Source: Thalassoglobus sp. JC818
GTDB taxonomy: Bacteria; Planctomycetota; Planctomycetia; Planctomycetales; Planctomycetaceae
Assembly (NCBI RefSeq): GCF_040717535.1
Contig: NZ_JBFEFI010000005.1
Span: 62,001 to 126,000, forward strand
Reading direction: 5' to 3'
Length of the DNA: 64,000 nt
The position numbers and the translations under genes were made by a program. The notes under the pieces were generated by a model, which saw only the letters and a program-made list of their open reading frames with translations, was not told the origin of the DNA and searched no databases. Positions 18,225 through 27,287 of the stretch are shown one piece after another (the stretch's first letter is position 1; the number at the start of each line of letters is the position of its first letter).

Positions 18225-18701
18225 GTTTCCGCGGAATGGGAAACTTGCGAGTGGAATCAAGTCGCGAGGTGGACCACCCTGACCTGCTGGTGACATTGTG
18301 AACCCGTACATGAAGACAACCCCAGCATTCAATTCAGCGACGTAAATCGCCCCCTGTGCTGGCGGTGCTGATCCGCCGCCGCCCCCGGTCTGAATGTCGC
18401 CAGAAACCATCACGTATCTCGCATTGTCAGTCACCCCAAAGTCTGCTGCGAGATTCCGTTGATACAACTGGTGAAACGCTTGCCGCTGGAGGCTGTGTTG
18501 AGCTCCGAGCAGTCGTCCTGTCACCTGGTCGAGAACGAAAATCGCTTCGCTCGCACCCACTGAAGTTCTGACAGTACACATCGAGAACTTGTCGCCGGAA
18601 TTGGCAGTCGCTGCGAAAGCGGGTTCCGTCGGCAGGTAATAAATCACGACGCTACCGAAGATGGCGCCCACCACAAACCAGAATAAGTTTCGCTCAGTCA
18701 T
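18222..18701 (-). CDS. Membrane-anchored hypothetical protein
   Basis: 159 aa from ATG 18701; a GTG at 18722 is an alternative. Residues 5-24 (NLFWFVVGAIFGSVVIYYLP) form one membrane anchor or uncleaved signal, and the rest would face the periplasm. A VxxxSEAIFVLDQVTGRLLGA segment, a GGGGGS linker and AIYVAELNAGVVFMYGF suggest a small beta-rich domain. I do not recognise the family, though similar short anchored proteins occur in planctomycetes. The stop codon is the terminal TAG of the 105-bp repeat, so the repeat may have truncated or reset its C-terminus. Confidence 0.7.
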   Translation of the reverse strand: MTERNLFWFVVGAIFGSVVIYYLPTEPAFAATANSGDKFSMCTVRTSVGASEAIFVLDQVTGRLLGAQHSLQRQAFHQLYQRNLAADFGVTDNARYVMVSGDIQTGGGGGSAPPAQGAIYVAELNAGVVFMYGFTMSPAGQGGPPRDLIPLASFPFRGN

Positions 18702-18941
18702 GCGATTCTTCACCGCGTTCACTCCTACTCATCGGGACTTGAAAACGACTCATGCACGCCAGATTCGGTTGCGATGAAAGTCGCATTGCCAAGTCCGTCA
18801 ACGACGCATGATTTCCAATCATCGGATGCGACAAAATGCGCGCACCGAAGTCGCTGTTCAGGTTACCGAATCCCTACCGCCTCCGCCAGTTCCTTCAAGA
18901 AGGATCGATGCGTTGGCTACGGCGTCGAACACTCTCGTTTC

Positions 18942-19289
18942 TCAAACGGTCGAACGTTCTGGAGCAGAAACCTCTGGGAGGTGTTTCGGTTTCTCCGGAA
19001 GTCGTCCACCAGACATCATGGCCGTCATGCGAGGAAACATCTGACTCAAAACTTCGTAAACGCCGACCGAAACTGCAATCACGAACAGCGGAATAAGAAA
19101 GTAAAGCAAGAGAATTGAAGAACCTGATTGCGGGTTCACCGCCGCAAACACAACCTTCTTCACAATCATCAGCAACGGCTGGTGCATGGCGAACACAAAG
19201 AACGAAACGCCAGCCAGCCACTTGAGCACAACCGCGGTCCGACTGTCGGATTTCTTAGAATTTGAAAGACACCAGACCGTCAAAATCAT
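18942..19289 (-). pseudogene. C-terminal remnant of an acyltransferase 3 family membrane protein
   Basis: Only about 115 residues remain. VLKWLAGVSFFVFAMHQPLLMIVKKVVF is the last-helices region typical of acyltransferase 3 (OafA/YrhL-like) proteins, and one more hydrophobic segment (ILLLYFLIPLFVIAVSVGVYE) follows. An in-frame stop at 19308-19310 closes the frame upstream. I find no continuing acyltransferase sequence in other frames before the polymerase gene, so roughly the first 250-300 residues are missing. It sits at the 3' end of the polysaccharide operon, where an O-acetyltransferase would fit. It is most likely a deletion remnant. Confidence 0.65.
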
Positions 19290-19589
19290 TCCGTTGCTCT
19301 TGAAAGGCTAAGTCCTCAATCCAGCAGTCCACCACTGGATCTATTTTTGCGCAGCCTGAACTCCCATAATAGTCGGACGAGTTTTGAGGGCTTTTCTACC
19401 GGTTTGGTAGCGTGAACTAACTGAAGTCAAGGCACTTGAAACAAACAGAGCATTGGCAGAAAAGGAATGTGAGAATTTCAGTGCGAAACGAGCAAGAACT
19501 GAATTGGAGAAAAATGTCCGCTGTTTCATCGATCAAACGGGCCAGATTTTCTAATTCAGTGACTGAAACACGAGAATCAAAACGGTTAT
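19290..19589. other. Gap between acyltransferase remnant and polymerase gene
   Basis: About 300 bp. No gene or terminator was recognised. It may contain decayed sequence left by the deletion that removed the acyltransferase 5' part. Confidence 0.4.
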
Positions 19590-20999
19590 CTAATAGCCGA
19601 CTGAACCAACCTCCGTCGTTTCCTGTTGATAACGGGAATCCGGCACGTAGACATGCTGCTGAGCCATCTGCATCATCGACTCTCTCTTGGCACACGTGTA
19701 CATCGACGGAATCGCTGCTAGTGACATGAAGTAAAGGGTGGTAATTTGACCGAAGTAGGAAATCCCAAAGAAGTTCGCCGTATGCACGAGCAAACAAACC
19801 CCGAGGCACCATGCCATCTTCTGCTTGCGAGGATCTCCTCGATATAGGGGAGTAATCCGGCCTACGAGACGAAAGCCTTCGGCAAGCATCCACGTGAACA
19901 GGATCATCGTGATAAATCCGCCGCGAACTCCTTCTAAAATAAACTGATTCGTGACATCGAATAGCTGAAGCCCCCAATGTGCTGTTGAACGAGTACCGAC
20001 CACTGCCCACTCGTTAAATCGATTTACGGCCTGATTGATCAAATTGAAGCGATGATACCCTGTCGATCCTCCAACAGCGCTTACGCGTGCCAGTAAGTGC
20101 CAAACCGGTTGTTTCATCGACAGATGCAATATGAATAAGAGTGAGAACAAAGCACAAACGGCAGGGTAAGTGAGTGCTCGAATATACCAGAAACCGATCC
20201 CAATGCAGGCGGTCAACGCCCCGAACACTGGAGTCGAAGACGAGCACGTCACGATAATAACGCAGGATGCTCCAGCTCCTACGACGGCCACTCCACGATA
20301 GCGTCGATTGAAGACCATCAGTCCGTAAAACCACGGCAAAAGAGCTGCCCAGAAACAACCTGCAACGATTGGATGAGCGAACGCTCCCTGACACCGAAGC
20401 CGCCCTTGTCGCATTTTGGTAATTTCAGGAACCCCTCCGAAAATTGAAAACAGGTTTCTCCGGGTACTGCACTCGTAGACGAAGAAGAATGAAACGACCG
20501 ACGCGACAACGGCAAAAAACACGGCAATGGCGCATATATCGCCCCAGTCTTTCAACACAAAGCGGAGTGCGAAGTAAGCTCCAACATGATCAATTGATTG
20601 GCCGAGCATAGTGACAAATGCACTACTATTGCCATTTTGCAATGTGTAGGCCATCGTTTTACAGACGATCCAGATGAGTACAAGTTTATCGAGCCGTTGA
20701 AGTCTAAACGAACGATATTCCCCTCGCAGTAGGACTCGTACCAACATAGTGATTATAAGAATTCTTGTGAAACTAAAATCTAAGCCAAAGATTGCAATCC
20801 TTTGCGCATCGGAGACGAAACACGGTAGCAGCAAAGCGCAGGCGAGAGCTCCGCGACGAGGAAGGATGAGAATTCCGAGGCATGCTGTGATAAGCAGACC
20901 AAGCCCGACAGGATGCACGACCGTCTGGTTGGAGTACCATTGGTTCTCTGCAATCTTCCAGTATCCGGCGGGCTCGTAGGCCAGAATGTTCCACAACAT
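19590..20999 (-). CDS. O-antigen/exopolysaccharide polymerase-like membrane protein (Wzy-like)
   Basis: 469 aa with ten or more hydrophobic segments and a larger loop near residues 290-350. This topology is typical of Wzy polymerases and O-antigen ligases. The segment RLRCQGAFAHPIVAGCFWAALLPWFYG resembles the G-x-F-x-HPN/I region of the Wzy_C/O-antigen ligase family, and TRSTAHWGLQLFDVTNQFILEGVRGG matches the conserved late loop. It should polymerise lipid-linked repeat units on the outer face of the inner membrane. It is the last intact gene of the operon, 193 bp after the Alg13-like gene. Such proteins diverge fast, so the call rests mainly on topology and context. Confidence 0.8.
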   Translation of the reverse strand: MLWNILAYEPAGYWKIAENQWYSNQTVVHPVGLGLLITACLGILILPRRGALACALLLPCFVSDAQRIAIFGLDFSFTRILIITMLVRVLLRGEYRSFRLQRLDKLVLIWIVCKTMAYTLQNGNSSAFVTMLGQSIDHVGAYFALRFVLKDWGDICAIAVFFAVVASVVSFFFVYECSTRRNLFSIFGGVPEITKMRQGRLRCQGAFAHPIVAGCFWAALLPWFYGLMVFNRRYRGVAVVGAGASCVIIVTCSSSTPVFGALTACIGIGFWYIRALTYPAVCALFSLLFILHLSMKQPVWHLLARVSAVGGSTGYHRFNLINQAVNRFNEWAVVGTRSTAHWGLQLFDVTNQFILEGVRGGFITMILFTWMLAEGFRLVGRITPLYRGDPRKQKMAWCLGVCLLVHTANFFGISYFGQITTLYFMSLAAIPSMYTCAKRESMMQMAQQHVYVPDSRYQQETTEVGSVGY

Positions 21000-21192
21000 T
21001 TCGGGATCGTTTCACTCATGCTGTCAAAACCAACGACAGATTGAGTTCCTTCTGCTAGTGCGAGAATCTTCTTTAAGGCTCAATGATTGAACCGTTTAAA
21101 TCGCTCTCTTGCCGTGACCGGACAGAGTCTTTTTTGTGCTTCTACGAATCACGCCTGTTGTCATGAATTCGCTTGAACCACGATCTCAAACG

Positions 21193-21675
21193 TTAACCGA
21201 TGAACTCTTTTAATTTGATAATCAGATTTGGGTCGGGATTCCAGACTTCTTTTGCAATTGTCGACTCATCAGCGTCAGCCAATTCATCGAGAACGCCTGG
21301 AAGTGCGGCTTCGTCTTCCGCGACGCGAATTCGTTCCGACCGCTTGAAACGGCTGACAGTTGCCATTTGGTGGTCGTTTCGAGTTTCGTTCAAATGCCCT
21401 CGTCGCGGCATCACCACCGTGAGTTTTCCCGTTTCAAGCGCGGTAATGATGGTCCCCATCCCCGCATGTGCAACGACAAGCCGCGCTCGGTCAAACGTAC
21501 TCCGATATTCGTCCGGGGTCAACGTTTCGACAGGTTGGAATGACTTCGGCTCATATGTCGACTTGCCGATCTGAGCGATCACCTCTTCGGAACTGTTGCT
21601 GGTCTGAACCCACTCATCGACTGCTTGAACGAGTCGATCGAAGGATTGCAGGCTCCCGACGGTTACGAAAATCAT
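21193..21675 (-). CDS. Alg13/PssE-like glycosyltransferase catalytic subunit (GT28 C-terminal)
   Basis: 160 aa, the short size of Alg13-type subunits. It opens MIFVTVGSLQSFDRLVQAVDEW, as in the UDP-sugar-binding half of GT28 enzymes. The nucleotide-sugar motif is VVAHAGMGTIITALETGKLTVVMPR, followed by NETRNDHQ. In Alg13/Alg14 pairs this subunit binds the donor sugar and the partner recruits it to the membrane. Its start overlaps the Alg14-like stop by 4 bp (ATGA), showing translational coupling, and the pair is expected to form one enzyme adding the second sugar of the repeat unit. Confidence 0.88.
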   Translation of the reverse strand: MIFVTVGSLQSFDRLVQAVDEWVQTSNSSEEVIAQIGKSTYEPKSFQPVETLTPDEYRSTFDRARLVVAHAGMGTIITALETGKLTVVMPRRGHLNETRNDHQMATVSRFKRSERIRVAEDEAALPGVLDELADADESTIAKEVWNPDPNLIIKLKEFIG

Positions 21676-22133
21676 ATCACCGATCCCCAGTATTGTGCTC
21701 CCTCACGACTCGAGAGATGTTCCCACTGCGTCAGGACGACGTCGGCCTGCTTCAACGCCAACTTGCCGGAATACGAAAGCTCTTCCGCGTTGGCGATGCT
21801 GTCGATCCACATCGTTTTGGCGCCGATGAATTTTCCGATTCGGAGAGCGAAGAAACCTGGAGCTGCCCCGGTCGTGATGATCACGTCCGGACGTTCGCTG
21901 ACGACAACTTGAATCAGCGCGACCAGGGATCGCAGCATTTTCCATTTGCTGTCGCGATTGCCTTCGGGGACGACTCGAAACCGCTCTCCCTCAACCATCG
22001 AAGCGTATTCAGGGACAGTACTGATGAAGACGACATCACAATCAGAGAATGCGTCTCGGAGGCGGAGCAGTTGTGTCCAATGCCCTCCTCGAGATGCAAC
22101 AGCGAGCACTTTTTTTCGCTTAACGTCCGCCAA
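21672..22133 (-). CDS. Alg14/PssD-like membrane-recruiting glycosyltransferase subunit
   Basis: 153 aa. It has the Alg14 pattern: VLAVASRGGHWTQLLRL near the N-terminus, then PDVIITTGAAPGFFALRIGKFIGAKTMWIDSIANAEELSYSGKLA. Hydrophobic stretches around residues 65-100 suit membrane attachment and acceptor-lipid binding. It overlaps the Alg13-like gene by 4 bp and lies about 140 bp downstream of the GT2 gene. In Gram-negative polysaccharide loci, PssD and PssE together act as a glucuronosyltransferase on the priming sugar. The sugar here is unknown. Confidence 0.88.
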   Translation of the reverse strand: MADVKRKKVLAVASRGGHWTQLLRLRDAFSDCDVVFISTVPEYASMVEGERFRVVPEGNRDSKWKMLRSLVALIQVVVSERPDVIITTGAAPGFFALRIGKFIGAKTMWIDSIANAEELSYSGKLALKQADVVLTQWEHLSSREGAQYWGSVI

Positions 22134-22273
22134 TGGTTATCCCTTAAGTCAGCTACGCAATGTTTTGAATGAGACAGTTCGGCCTAAAATTCGTCGACGT
22201 GAAACGCCCGCTCAAGCGATTACTCGAATGCTCCCAACGACTCTATCTCTACCAATAGAAAAACGTTGGGGAA

Positions 22274-23194
22274 CTACTTCAACGACGAAACGGTTTCGTG
22301 CTTGGAATCGCCATTTTGTTTTTGTGCTGTGTCGGCGTTCTCTCCGTCCCCTTTTCGAGATGAGTCGTCTCGTTCCCAGTTGTATGAGCTCAAGTTTGCC
22401 ATCTGCTTCTTCGCCCGGTATCGAACGATCAAACTGATGATCAGATAAACGGGAAAACGGATGAGAACATCGGGGCGCAGGATCGTCCGAATTGTTTCCC
22501 AGCGATTGTCTTCAGAGTGGTGCCGTTCCAAAACGGCCGCATGAGTCGACTTCAGCTCGTAAACTCCAAGCCGACTGCGGGTTCGAATCTTGATGAGCAT
22601 GGAAGCTGTGGACGGAGCGTAGACCAGAGTCTGACAGGTCGGCACGATCGTTCGCTCAGGCTTCGTAAACTGTCCGCGGACAAAACCATCATCGGAGATG
22701 ATTTTCGGGAACTCCTCGAATCGTCCTCGAGCTGCTTCGTTCATTCCGTACGCCCCAACACCAATTCGCCCTGGCTGGTTGTAGGGAAGTCTCGGCCAAA
22801 CGTAGTAATAAGCTTTGACGATCCAGGATGAGTCTGAGGTCTCATAGCGAACAGTTGGCCAGGCGGCACTGACATCATCACCTTCCATTGCCGTGATCAT
22901 ATCCGGAACAAAATTCGGTGTGACATCGATATCTGCGTCGAGATAGATTCGGGGAAACTTGGTCGCTGCTTCGTCCCCAAGGTTCAGTGCGTGGACCTTC
23001 GATCCGATTTCGGTTTCGATGACCTGCACTTTGGGGGCAAACTGTTTGGCTTTCGCGGCGGTGTCGTCTGTACACCCATTGCACACCACAAAGACATCGA
23101 CGGGTTGATCTCCAATGCTCTTCAACAACGAAGTCAACGTCCGCTCAATCACGGCGGATTCGTTGTGGGCTGGAATGATGACGCTGCCTTGCAT
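22274..23194 (-). CDS. Family 2 glycosyltransferase
   Basis: 306 aa. The GT-A fold starts at residue 3 (SVIIPAHNESAVIERTLTSLL), with CNGCTDDTA and the metal-binding DAD in IYLDADIDVTPNF. A catalytic-base region follows (ISDDGFVRG). A hydrophobic segment near residues 255-275 may be a membrane association helix, and the tail is polar. It transfers a sugar during repeat-unit assembly. It starts 34 bp after the FrhB-like gene, inside the operon; donor and linkage are unknown. Confidence 0.88.
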   Translation of the reverse strand: MQGSVIIPAHNESAVIERTLTSLLKSIGDQPVDVFVVCNGCTDDTAAKAKQFAPKVQVIETEIGSKVHALNLGDEAATKFPRIYLDADIDVTPNFVPDMITAMEGDDVSAAWPTVRYETSDSSWIVKAYYYVWPRLPYNQPGRIGVGAYGMNEAARGRFEEFPKIISDDGFVRGQFTKPERTIVPTCQTLVYAPSTASMLIKIRTRSRLGVYELKSTHAAVLERHHSEDNRWETIRTILRPDVLIRFPVYLIISLIVRYRAKKQMANLSSYNWERDDSSRKGDGENADTAQKQNGDSKHETVSSLK

Positions 23195-23228
23195 TTGAAC
23201 TCCCCCTGTTTCCCCGCCGATTGAACGA

Positions 23229-24476
23229 CTAGCGCTTGCCGAGATAGCGCCGCATCACAATTCGGCGCAGTGTTCCGACGATGGATTTGAACTTCTCATT
23301 CAGCGTGAGCTGACTCATCCAGAACTGAAACATTGGCATTCCACGGTAGCGCGGAGCTCCGGCAAACAACATCCGGCAGGCCACGAGTCGCCCCCAGACT
23401 TTTCCTCGCGTCTTCAATAGGTTTGGCTGTGAAGCAGGCAGGAGTTGCGGATCGATTTGTTCAGCCCGAAGGTAGCCAGCTTCGATCGCCTCTCGAATGA
23501 ATTTTTCGCCAGCTTCTGTTCTCGCAACGATCAGAGAATCACCCTGCTCACCTTCTTTCGGAGTCCGGTACCAAGGATCTCCGATGGCGATGTCCGCAAA
23601 TTCTCCGGTGTGATCGATACAGACTCGGCATCTCCACTGAACGTGACGGGTTAGAATGTCTCCCCACGATTGATCGTAGGTCATCTTCTCTTCGCGTCCC
23701 TCGTGGCTGACCGCAGTCGCGTGTCCGGGCCACCCCTTCCCTCGATAGCGGAACGAGCGAATTTCGTTGTCCGACTCGAAGCCCATCTTTTTCAGAACAG
23801 CTCTCGTCCCTGCCGTTGATGGAGTGCCAGCACAGAAAAGTGCGATGGTCACCTGAATTTTCTTATCGAGTTCAGGCCGTATCCTACGCACCTTCTTTAA
23901 AGCTGCAACATCGCAGGGTTTTCCAATGAAAACCGCTTGCCCGTCTGCCTGTTCGATCAGATCCAATCGTTCGCACGGGCTTGCCGGTGAATACCGAGAC
24001 CCTGCTCCCCCTAGCAACTCGTCACGAGTCGTGCTGAGAACGGTCTTGTTCAGAACCGGGTTCTCGGTATCCATGACGGTGTGCAAGACTCCGGAGGCAG
24101 CCTTCTTCTCTAACCCAAACAGAGCAAGAGCACTGATCCCTCCTCCACTCGAACCATGAAAGCGAATCTCTTCGTCCGCAGCGTGGCCTTCCCAGACTCC
24201 CCGAACAGGTCCCCACCCGGCAATCAGATCTTTGATGTTTTCAGGGATGCCCAGATTTTCGTGTTTCAGTTCTTTGCCCGGACAGACAGCAACAGCTTCC
24301 GCCTCTTGTCGTTGTGTGTCGGCGTTTGACTCCGTTGTCAGTCGCTGAGGTCGAATCCCTTCGTTTTCGACGTTTTCCAGCTGAAACAACTCGGGGCTGA
24401 CATACGCGCACGCCCCACAGCCACAGCACAACTGCTGCTTTTTGATTCGTTCGATTGTTTCGAAGCTCGACGTCAT
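23229..24476 (-). CDS. FrhB-like (coenzyme F420 hydrogenase/dehydrogenase beta subunit family) protein of polysaccharide locus
   Basis: 415 aa from ATG 24476; a TTG at 24512 that overlaps the flippase stop is an alternative. The N-terminus has an iron-sulfur type cysteine cluster (LCCGCGACAYVSPELF) and a later CP motif (AVCPGKEL). The FrhB N- and C-terminal domains are recognised by FHGSSGGGISALALFGLEK, FIGKPCDVAALKKV and WRCRVCIDHTGEFADIAIGDPW. Homologues in exopolysaccharide loci usually sit next to polysaccharide pyruvyl transferases, as here two genes upstream. A redox reaction on a sugar or carrier is likely; F420 use is not implied. Confidence 0.85.
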   Translation of the reverse strand: MTSSFETIERIKKQQLCCGCGACAYVSPELFQLENVENEGIRPQRLTTESNADTQRQEAEAVAVCPGKELKHENLGIPENIKDLIAGWGPVRGVWEGHAADEEIRFHGSSGGGISALALFGLEKKAASGVLHTVMDTENPVLNKTVLSTTRDELLGGAGSRYSPASPCERLDLIEQADGQAVFIGKPCDVAALKKVRRIRPELDKKIQVTIALFCAGTPSTAGTRAVLKKMGFESDNEIRSFRYRGKGWPGHATAVSHEGREEKMTYDQSWGDILTRHVQWRCRVCIDHTGEFADIAIGDPWYRTPKEGEQGDSLIVARTEAGEKFIREAIEAGYLRAEQIDPQLLPASQPNLLKTRGKVWGRLVACRMLFAGAPRYRGMPMFQFWMSQLTLNEKFKSIVGTLRRIVMRRYLGKR

Positions 24477-24508
24477 ATTACCGTTGATCGTGTCCAGAAT
24501 TCGGTGTG

Positions 24509-25945
24509 TCAACCTGTTGGTTGAGCAATCTTTCCAGTCGCCCCGACGCGCTGACTGGTTCGCAAACCATTCAGGGCCGTCATTGCATGATATGCCAGCC
24601 CGGCCGACAGTGCCGTGGCCAATCCAAAACGAAGCACTGGAAGACTCGATTCCAACACGTACCGATCGACGAGAAAGATCGTAACCACCAGTCCGAATGC
24701 AATGATTGGCTGGGTTGTACTCGGAAAGACAGGAACGTGACGTGCGTATTTCAGCCAGAAGACGGAAGTCAACAGAGCCAGCACTTCCGCCAGCAGCATA
24801 ATCAGAATGACAGCTTCGACCGAACCGCCGATCGTGGCAACGCCAAACGCAACAGGCACTCCGAGAGCCCTCATGACGTTACTCACCAGCAAGCCTTTTG
24901 TTTCCGCTAGCGCCAGAAGTGCCTGAGCCTGAGCTGTTCTCAGCAGTCGCACCACCATCATTACGGAAATCAAACCGACAATCGTTCCCGCCTCGGCGAA
25001 CTCCTTGTCGTAAGCCAATTCGATCAGAGTCGGCAGAACAAGAATCGCGACCGCTCCAAACGCAGCTGCAGCGGAAGCAGTAATCTGTGACACCTGTGAG
25101 TAATGCTCATTAAAGCTCGATGAAGCACTCGGCTTTGAGAGGATTGGGAAGAAGAGCGATGTCAGAATCTTCGTCGCCGCCTGGATCGGAACGTTTGTGA
25201 GAGAGTAGGCAAGTGCGTAGTTCCCTAGAACGACCAGACCGTAAGCGCGACCAACGATAAAGCGGTCAGCGAAAAGCCCCACAAACATCAGAATTCCGCT
25301 GATCATGAGTGGCCATCCATAGTCGGCCATGCCCGTCGTATGATTCGGCGACCACTTGAGTTGATAAAGTTCTTTCGCCACAAAATGGGAAACGGCACCG
25401 CTCAAGAATGACTGAGTCAGGATAGCAATCAAGACCGCGGAGTAAGAGTGGGTCACCATCGCGGCAATCACACCAGCGACCAGTGCTCCCACTTGCGACA
25501 CCACTTCGACGATCACAAATGGCCCAAACTTCATGCTCCGCTGAATCCGAATCACATCCAGATTCATGAGCGACTTGAAGATTGGAACGAACGCCAAAAG
25601 CTGGAACGCCCAGACCGCTTGAGGAGCTTGAAACCACTCCGCACATGGTTTTGCGACGAGAAACAAGACAGCGCCCAGGATCAATCCTCGAATCAGCATC
25701 ATCGAATGAGCTGTTCCGAGAAACTCCGGACTGTCGGCGTCTGAAGACTGGACCACCTGTTTCTGCATGCCGATGTCGCTGGCCAACTCGACGGCCGACA
25801 TCGTCGCGAGAAACCCGGCCGAGATCCCCATGTTCTCAGCACCGATCAATTTGGCGAGAACAAGATTTCGGGCGAAAGAGAGTCCAAGAGTCACTGCCTG
25901 ACCAGCAGAAACAATGGCTCCTCCTCTGAGAATTCGGTCACTCAT
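24509..25945 (-). CDS. Lipopolysaccharide/oligosaccharide flippase (Wzx-like, MOP superfamily)
   Basis: 478 aa with about 12-14 membrane helices spread evenly from end to end. The N-terminus (ILRGGAIVSAGQAVTLGLSFARNLVLAKLIGAENMG) is the standard start of polysaccharide_synt proteins. The central RFIVGRAYGLVVLGNYALAYSLTNVP is also typical. It flips undecaprenyl-linked repeat units to the periplasmic side for the Wzy-like polymerase encoded downstream. Its start overlaps the stop of the pyruvyl transferase by 4 bp. Confidence 0.9.
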   Translation of the reverse strand: MSDRILRGGAIVSAGQAVTLGLSFARNLVLAKLIGAENMGISAGFLATMSAVELASDIGMQKQVVQSSDADSPEFLGTAHSMMLIRGLILGAVLFLVAKPCAEWFQAPQAVWAFQLLAFVPIFKSLMNLDVIRIQRSMKFGPFVIVEVVSQVGALVAGVIAAMVTHSYSAVLIAILTQSFLSGAVSHFVAKELYQLKWSPNHTTGMADYGWPLMISGILMFVGLFADRFIVGRAYGLVVLGNYALAYSLTNVPIQAATKILTSLFFPILSKPSASSSFNEHYSQVSQITASAAAAFGAVAILVLPTLIELAYDKEFAEAGTIVGLISVMMVVRLLRTAQAQALLALAETKGLLVSNVMRALGVPVAFGVATIGGSVEAVILIMLLAEVLALLTSVFWLKYARHVPVFPSTTQPIIAFGLVVTIFLVDRYVLESSLPVLRFGLATALSAGLAYHAMTALNGLRTSQRVGATGKIAQPTG

Positions 25946-27285
25946 GCTTGTTCAACCAACTCTGAATGAGCGATCCCTTCCATGGCTCTGACGATGGAGT
26001 CCGCCTGTTCTTCGACCTGTTCGGCAATTCGTGGAATCGAAGATGCGAGTGTCTCGCGAATCTCTTCACGGCGTTGGAAACAGTCCCACATGCCTTGCAC
26101 ACATGTCTCCACAGAATCATCTCTGAGTTCGATCACACAGTCGCCGCAATCGCATGTCTCGAAGACGCCTTTGGTTTTCAAGCTGTAAGCCAATGCTCCG
26201 GTTGGAACTTGGGTCGACAACGAAGCGATTGTCGAATGCATCCGCGTTCCACAGAACCAGTCACAGTGACTGATGACCCACTTCGCACATCTCGGGTCAG
26301 AGAGTGCTGGAATGACTTCCAAACGGGATTGCAATTCCTGAGGCACCGCATTGCGAACCGCTTCGCACGCAGTGAGATCCGATTCGACAGGGTTGTTCGG
26401 AGGGATCACGTGCGGCACAAGAACGACGCGAACTGACTCGTCGGCAAGGAACTTTCGAACCAGCTTGTCGACCAGTTCGCGGTAATTTCCTTTCAAGCCG
26501 TACTGGGCTTGAGCATCTTCGCCGCCGTTGTAAATGAGTCCACTGACATTGATCCCAACAGTTGTGAGCGAATCTTCGCTCCACGCTTTCACTTGTGATT
26601 GAACAGCTTCATCCGGAGGCAGAAGCGGAAGTCCGAAGGCGACGTCAACTCCGAGGCGAGCCTGTCCTTCGTCTCCCTTGCCATTCATCATCTTATTGAG
26701 CGTTTCGAAGCTTCGACCGTCTCTGGCCCAGGAAGCTATCGAGTTCTGAACGAGTTCGGAAGCGACACGAAACGTCTGATCGGTTGAATAAGGACCATAC
26801 GTCTGCGGAAGCAGAATCAACTTGCCACCAGCCCGAAGAGCAAGTTGCTTTCGGACCGTCATATCCTCAAATCGTCTCGGCCCATAGAGATCCGTAAAAC
26901 TGTCTCCGCCACTGATATCGAGAACGCTTTGGCTGTTGCGAAACGCCTTCAGTGCGTTGTGCGGAAACCCGATCTGTTGAGCGAATCGGATAAAGTTGAG
27001 GTTGTCCGTTCTCCAGAAACGACGTGAGACAGACGTCCCGATGTGAACCAGTTCCAGCTCTTCCCCATTGCTCAAGCGAGTGCTCGAAAGAAACTCTCCT
27101 CTCGAATAATCAAGCAGTACAGGCACCCAGTTTGGATGCCGTTTCGCAATGCTTTCAATCACTGAAAGAGCCAAAGCAGAGACACCGAGATTTCCGGTAT
27201 CGAGTGGAGCTCCCATGAGACAATAAAATTGGCCCGAATTCAGAATCTCTGAAATTCTTTGTGACATTTTTGGATTTGATCCCAT
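25942..27285 (-). CDS. Polysaccharide pyruvyl transferase family protein (WcaK-like)
   Basis: 447 aa. Features of the PS_pyruv_trans domain: GAPLDTGNLGVSALALSVIE near the start, a SVLDISGGDSFTDLYG core, LILLPQTYGPY, and WFCGTRMHSTIASLSTQVPTGALAYSLKTKGVF near the C-terminus. The enzymes add pyruvate ketals from PEP to sugars, although several members of this family have uncertain activity. It starts 2 bp after the priming transferase stop and overlaps Wzx by 4 bp, so it is tightly coupled in the operon. Together with the FrhB-like protein it suggests an acidic, decorated exopolysaccharide. Confidence 0.88.
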   Translation of the reverse strand: MGSNPKMSQRISEILNSGQFYCLMGAPLDTGNLGVSALALSVIESIAKRHPNWVPVLLDYSRGEFLSSTRLSNGEELELVHIGTSVSRRFWRTDNLNFIRFAQQIGFPHNALKAFRNSQSVLDISGGDSFTDLYGPRRFEDMTVRKQLALRAGGKLILLPQTYGPYSTDQTFRVASELVQNSIASWARDGRSFETLNKMMNGKGDEGQARLGVDVAFGLPLLPPDEAVQSQVKAWSEDSLTTVGINVSGLIYNGGEDAQAQYGLKGNYRELVDKLVRKFLADESVRVVLVPHVIPPNNPVESDLTACEAVRNAVPQELQSRLEVIPALSDPRCAKWVISHCDWFCGTRMHSTIASLSTQVPTGALAYSLKTKGVFETCDCGDCVIELRDDSVETCVQGMWDCFQRREEIRETLASSIPRIAEQVEEQADSIVRAMEGIAHSELVEQA

Positions 27286-27287
27286 CT

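Noticed and set aside
21468-22172. 234-codon open frame on the plus strand
   Set aside because: Antisense to the coupled Alg13/Alg14 genes, which have clear family motifs.
22575-22600. tRNA-like T-loop sequence GGTTCGAATC
   Set aside because: It lies inside the GT2 gene, and no acceptor or anticodon stems surround it.
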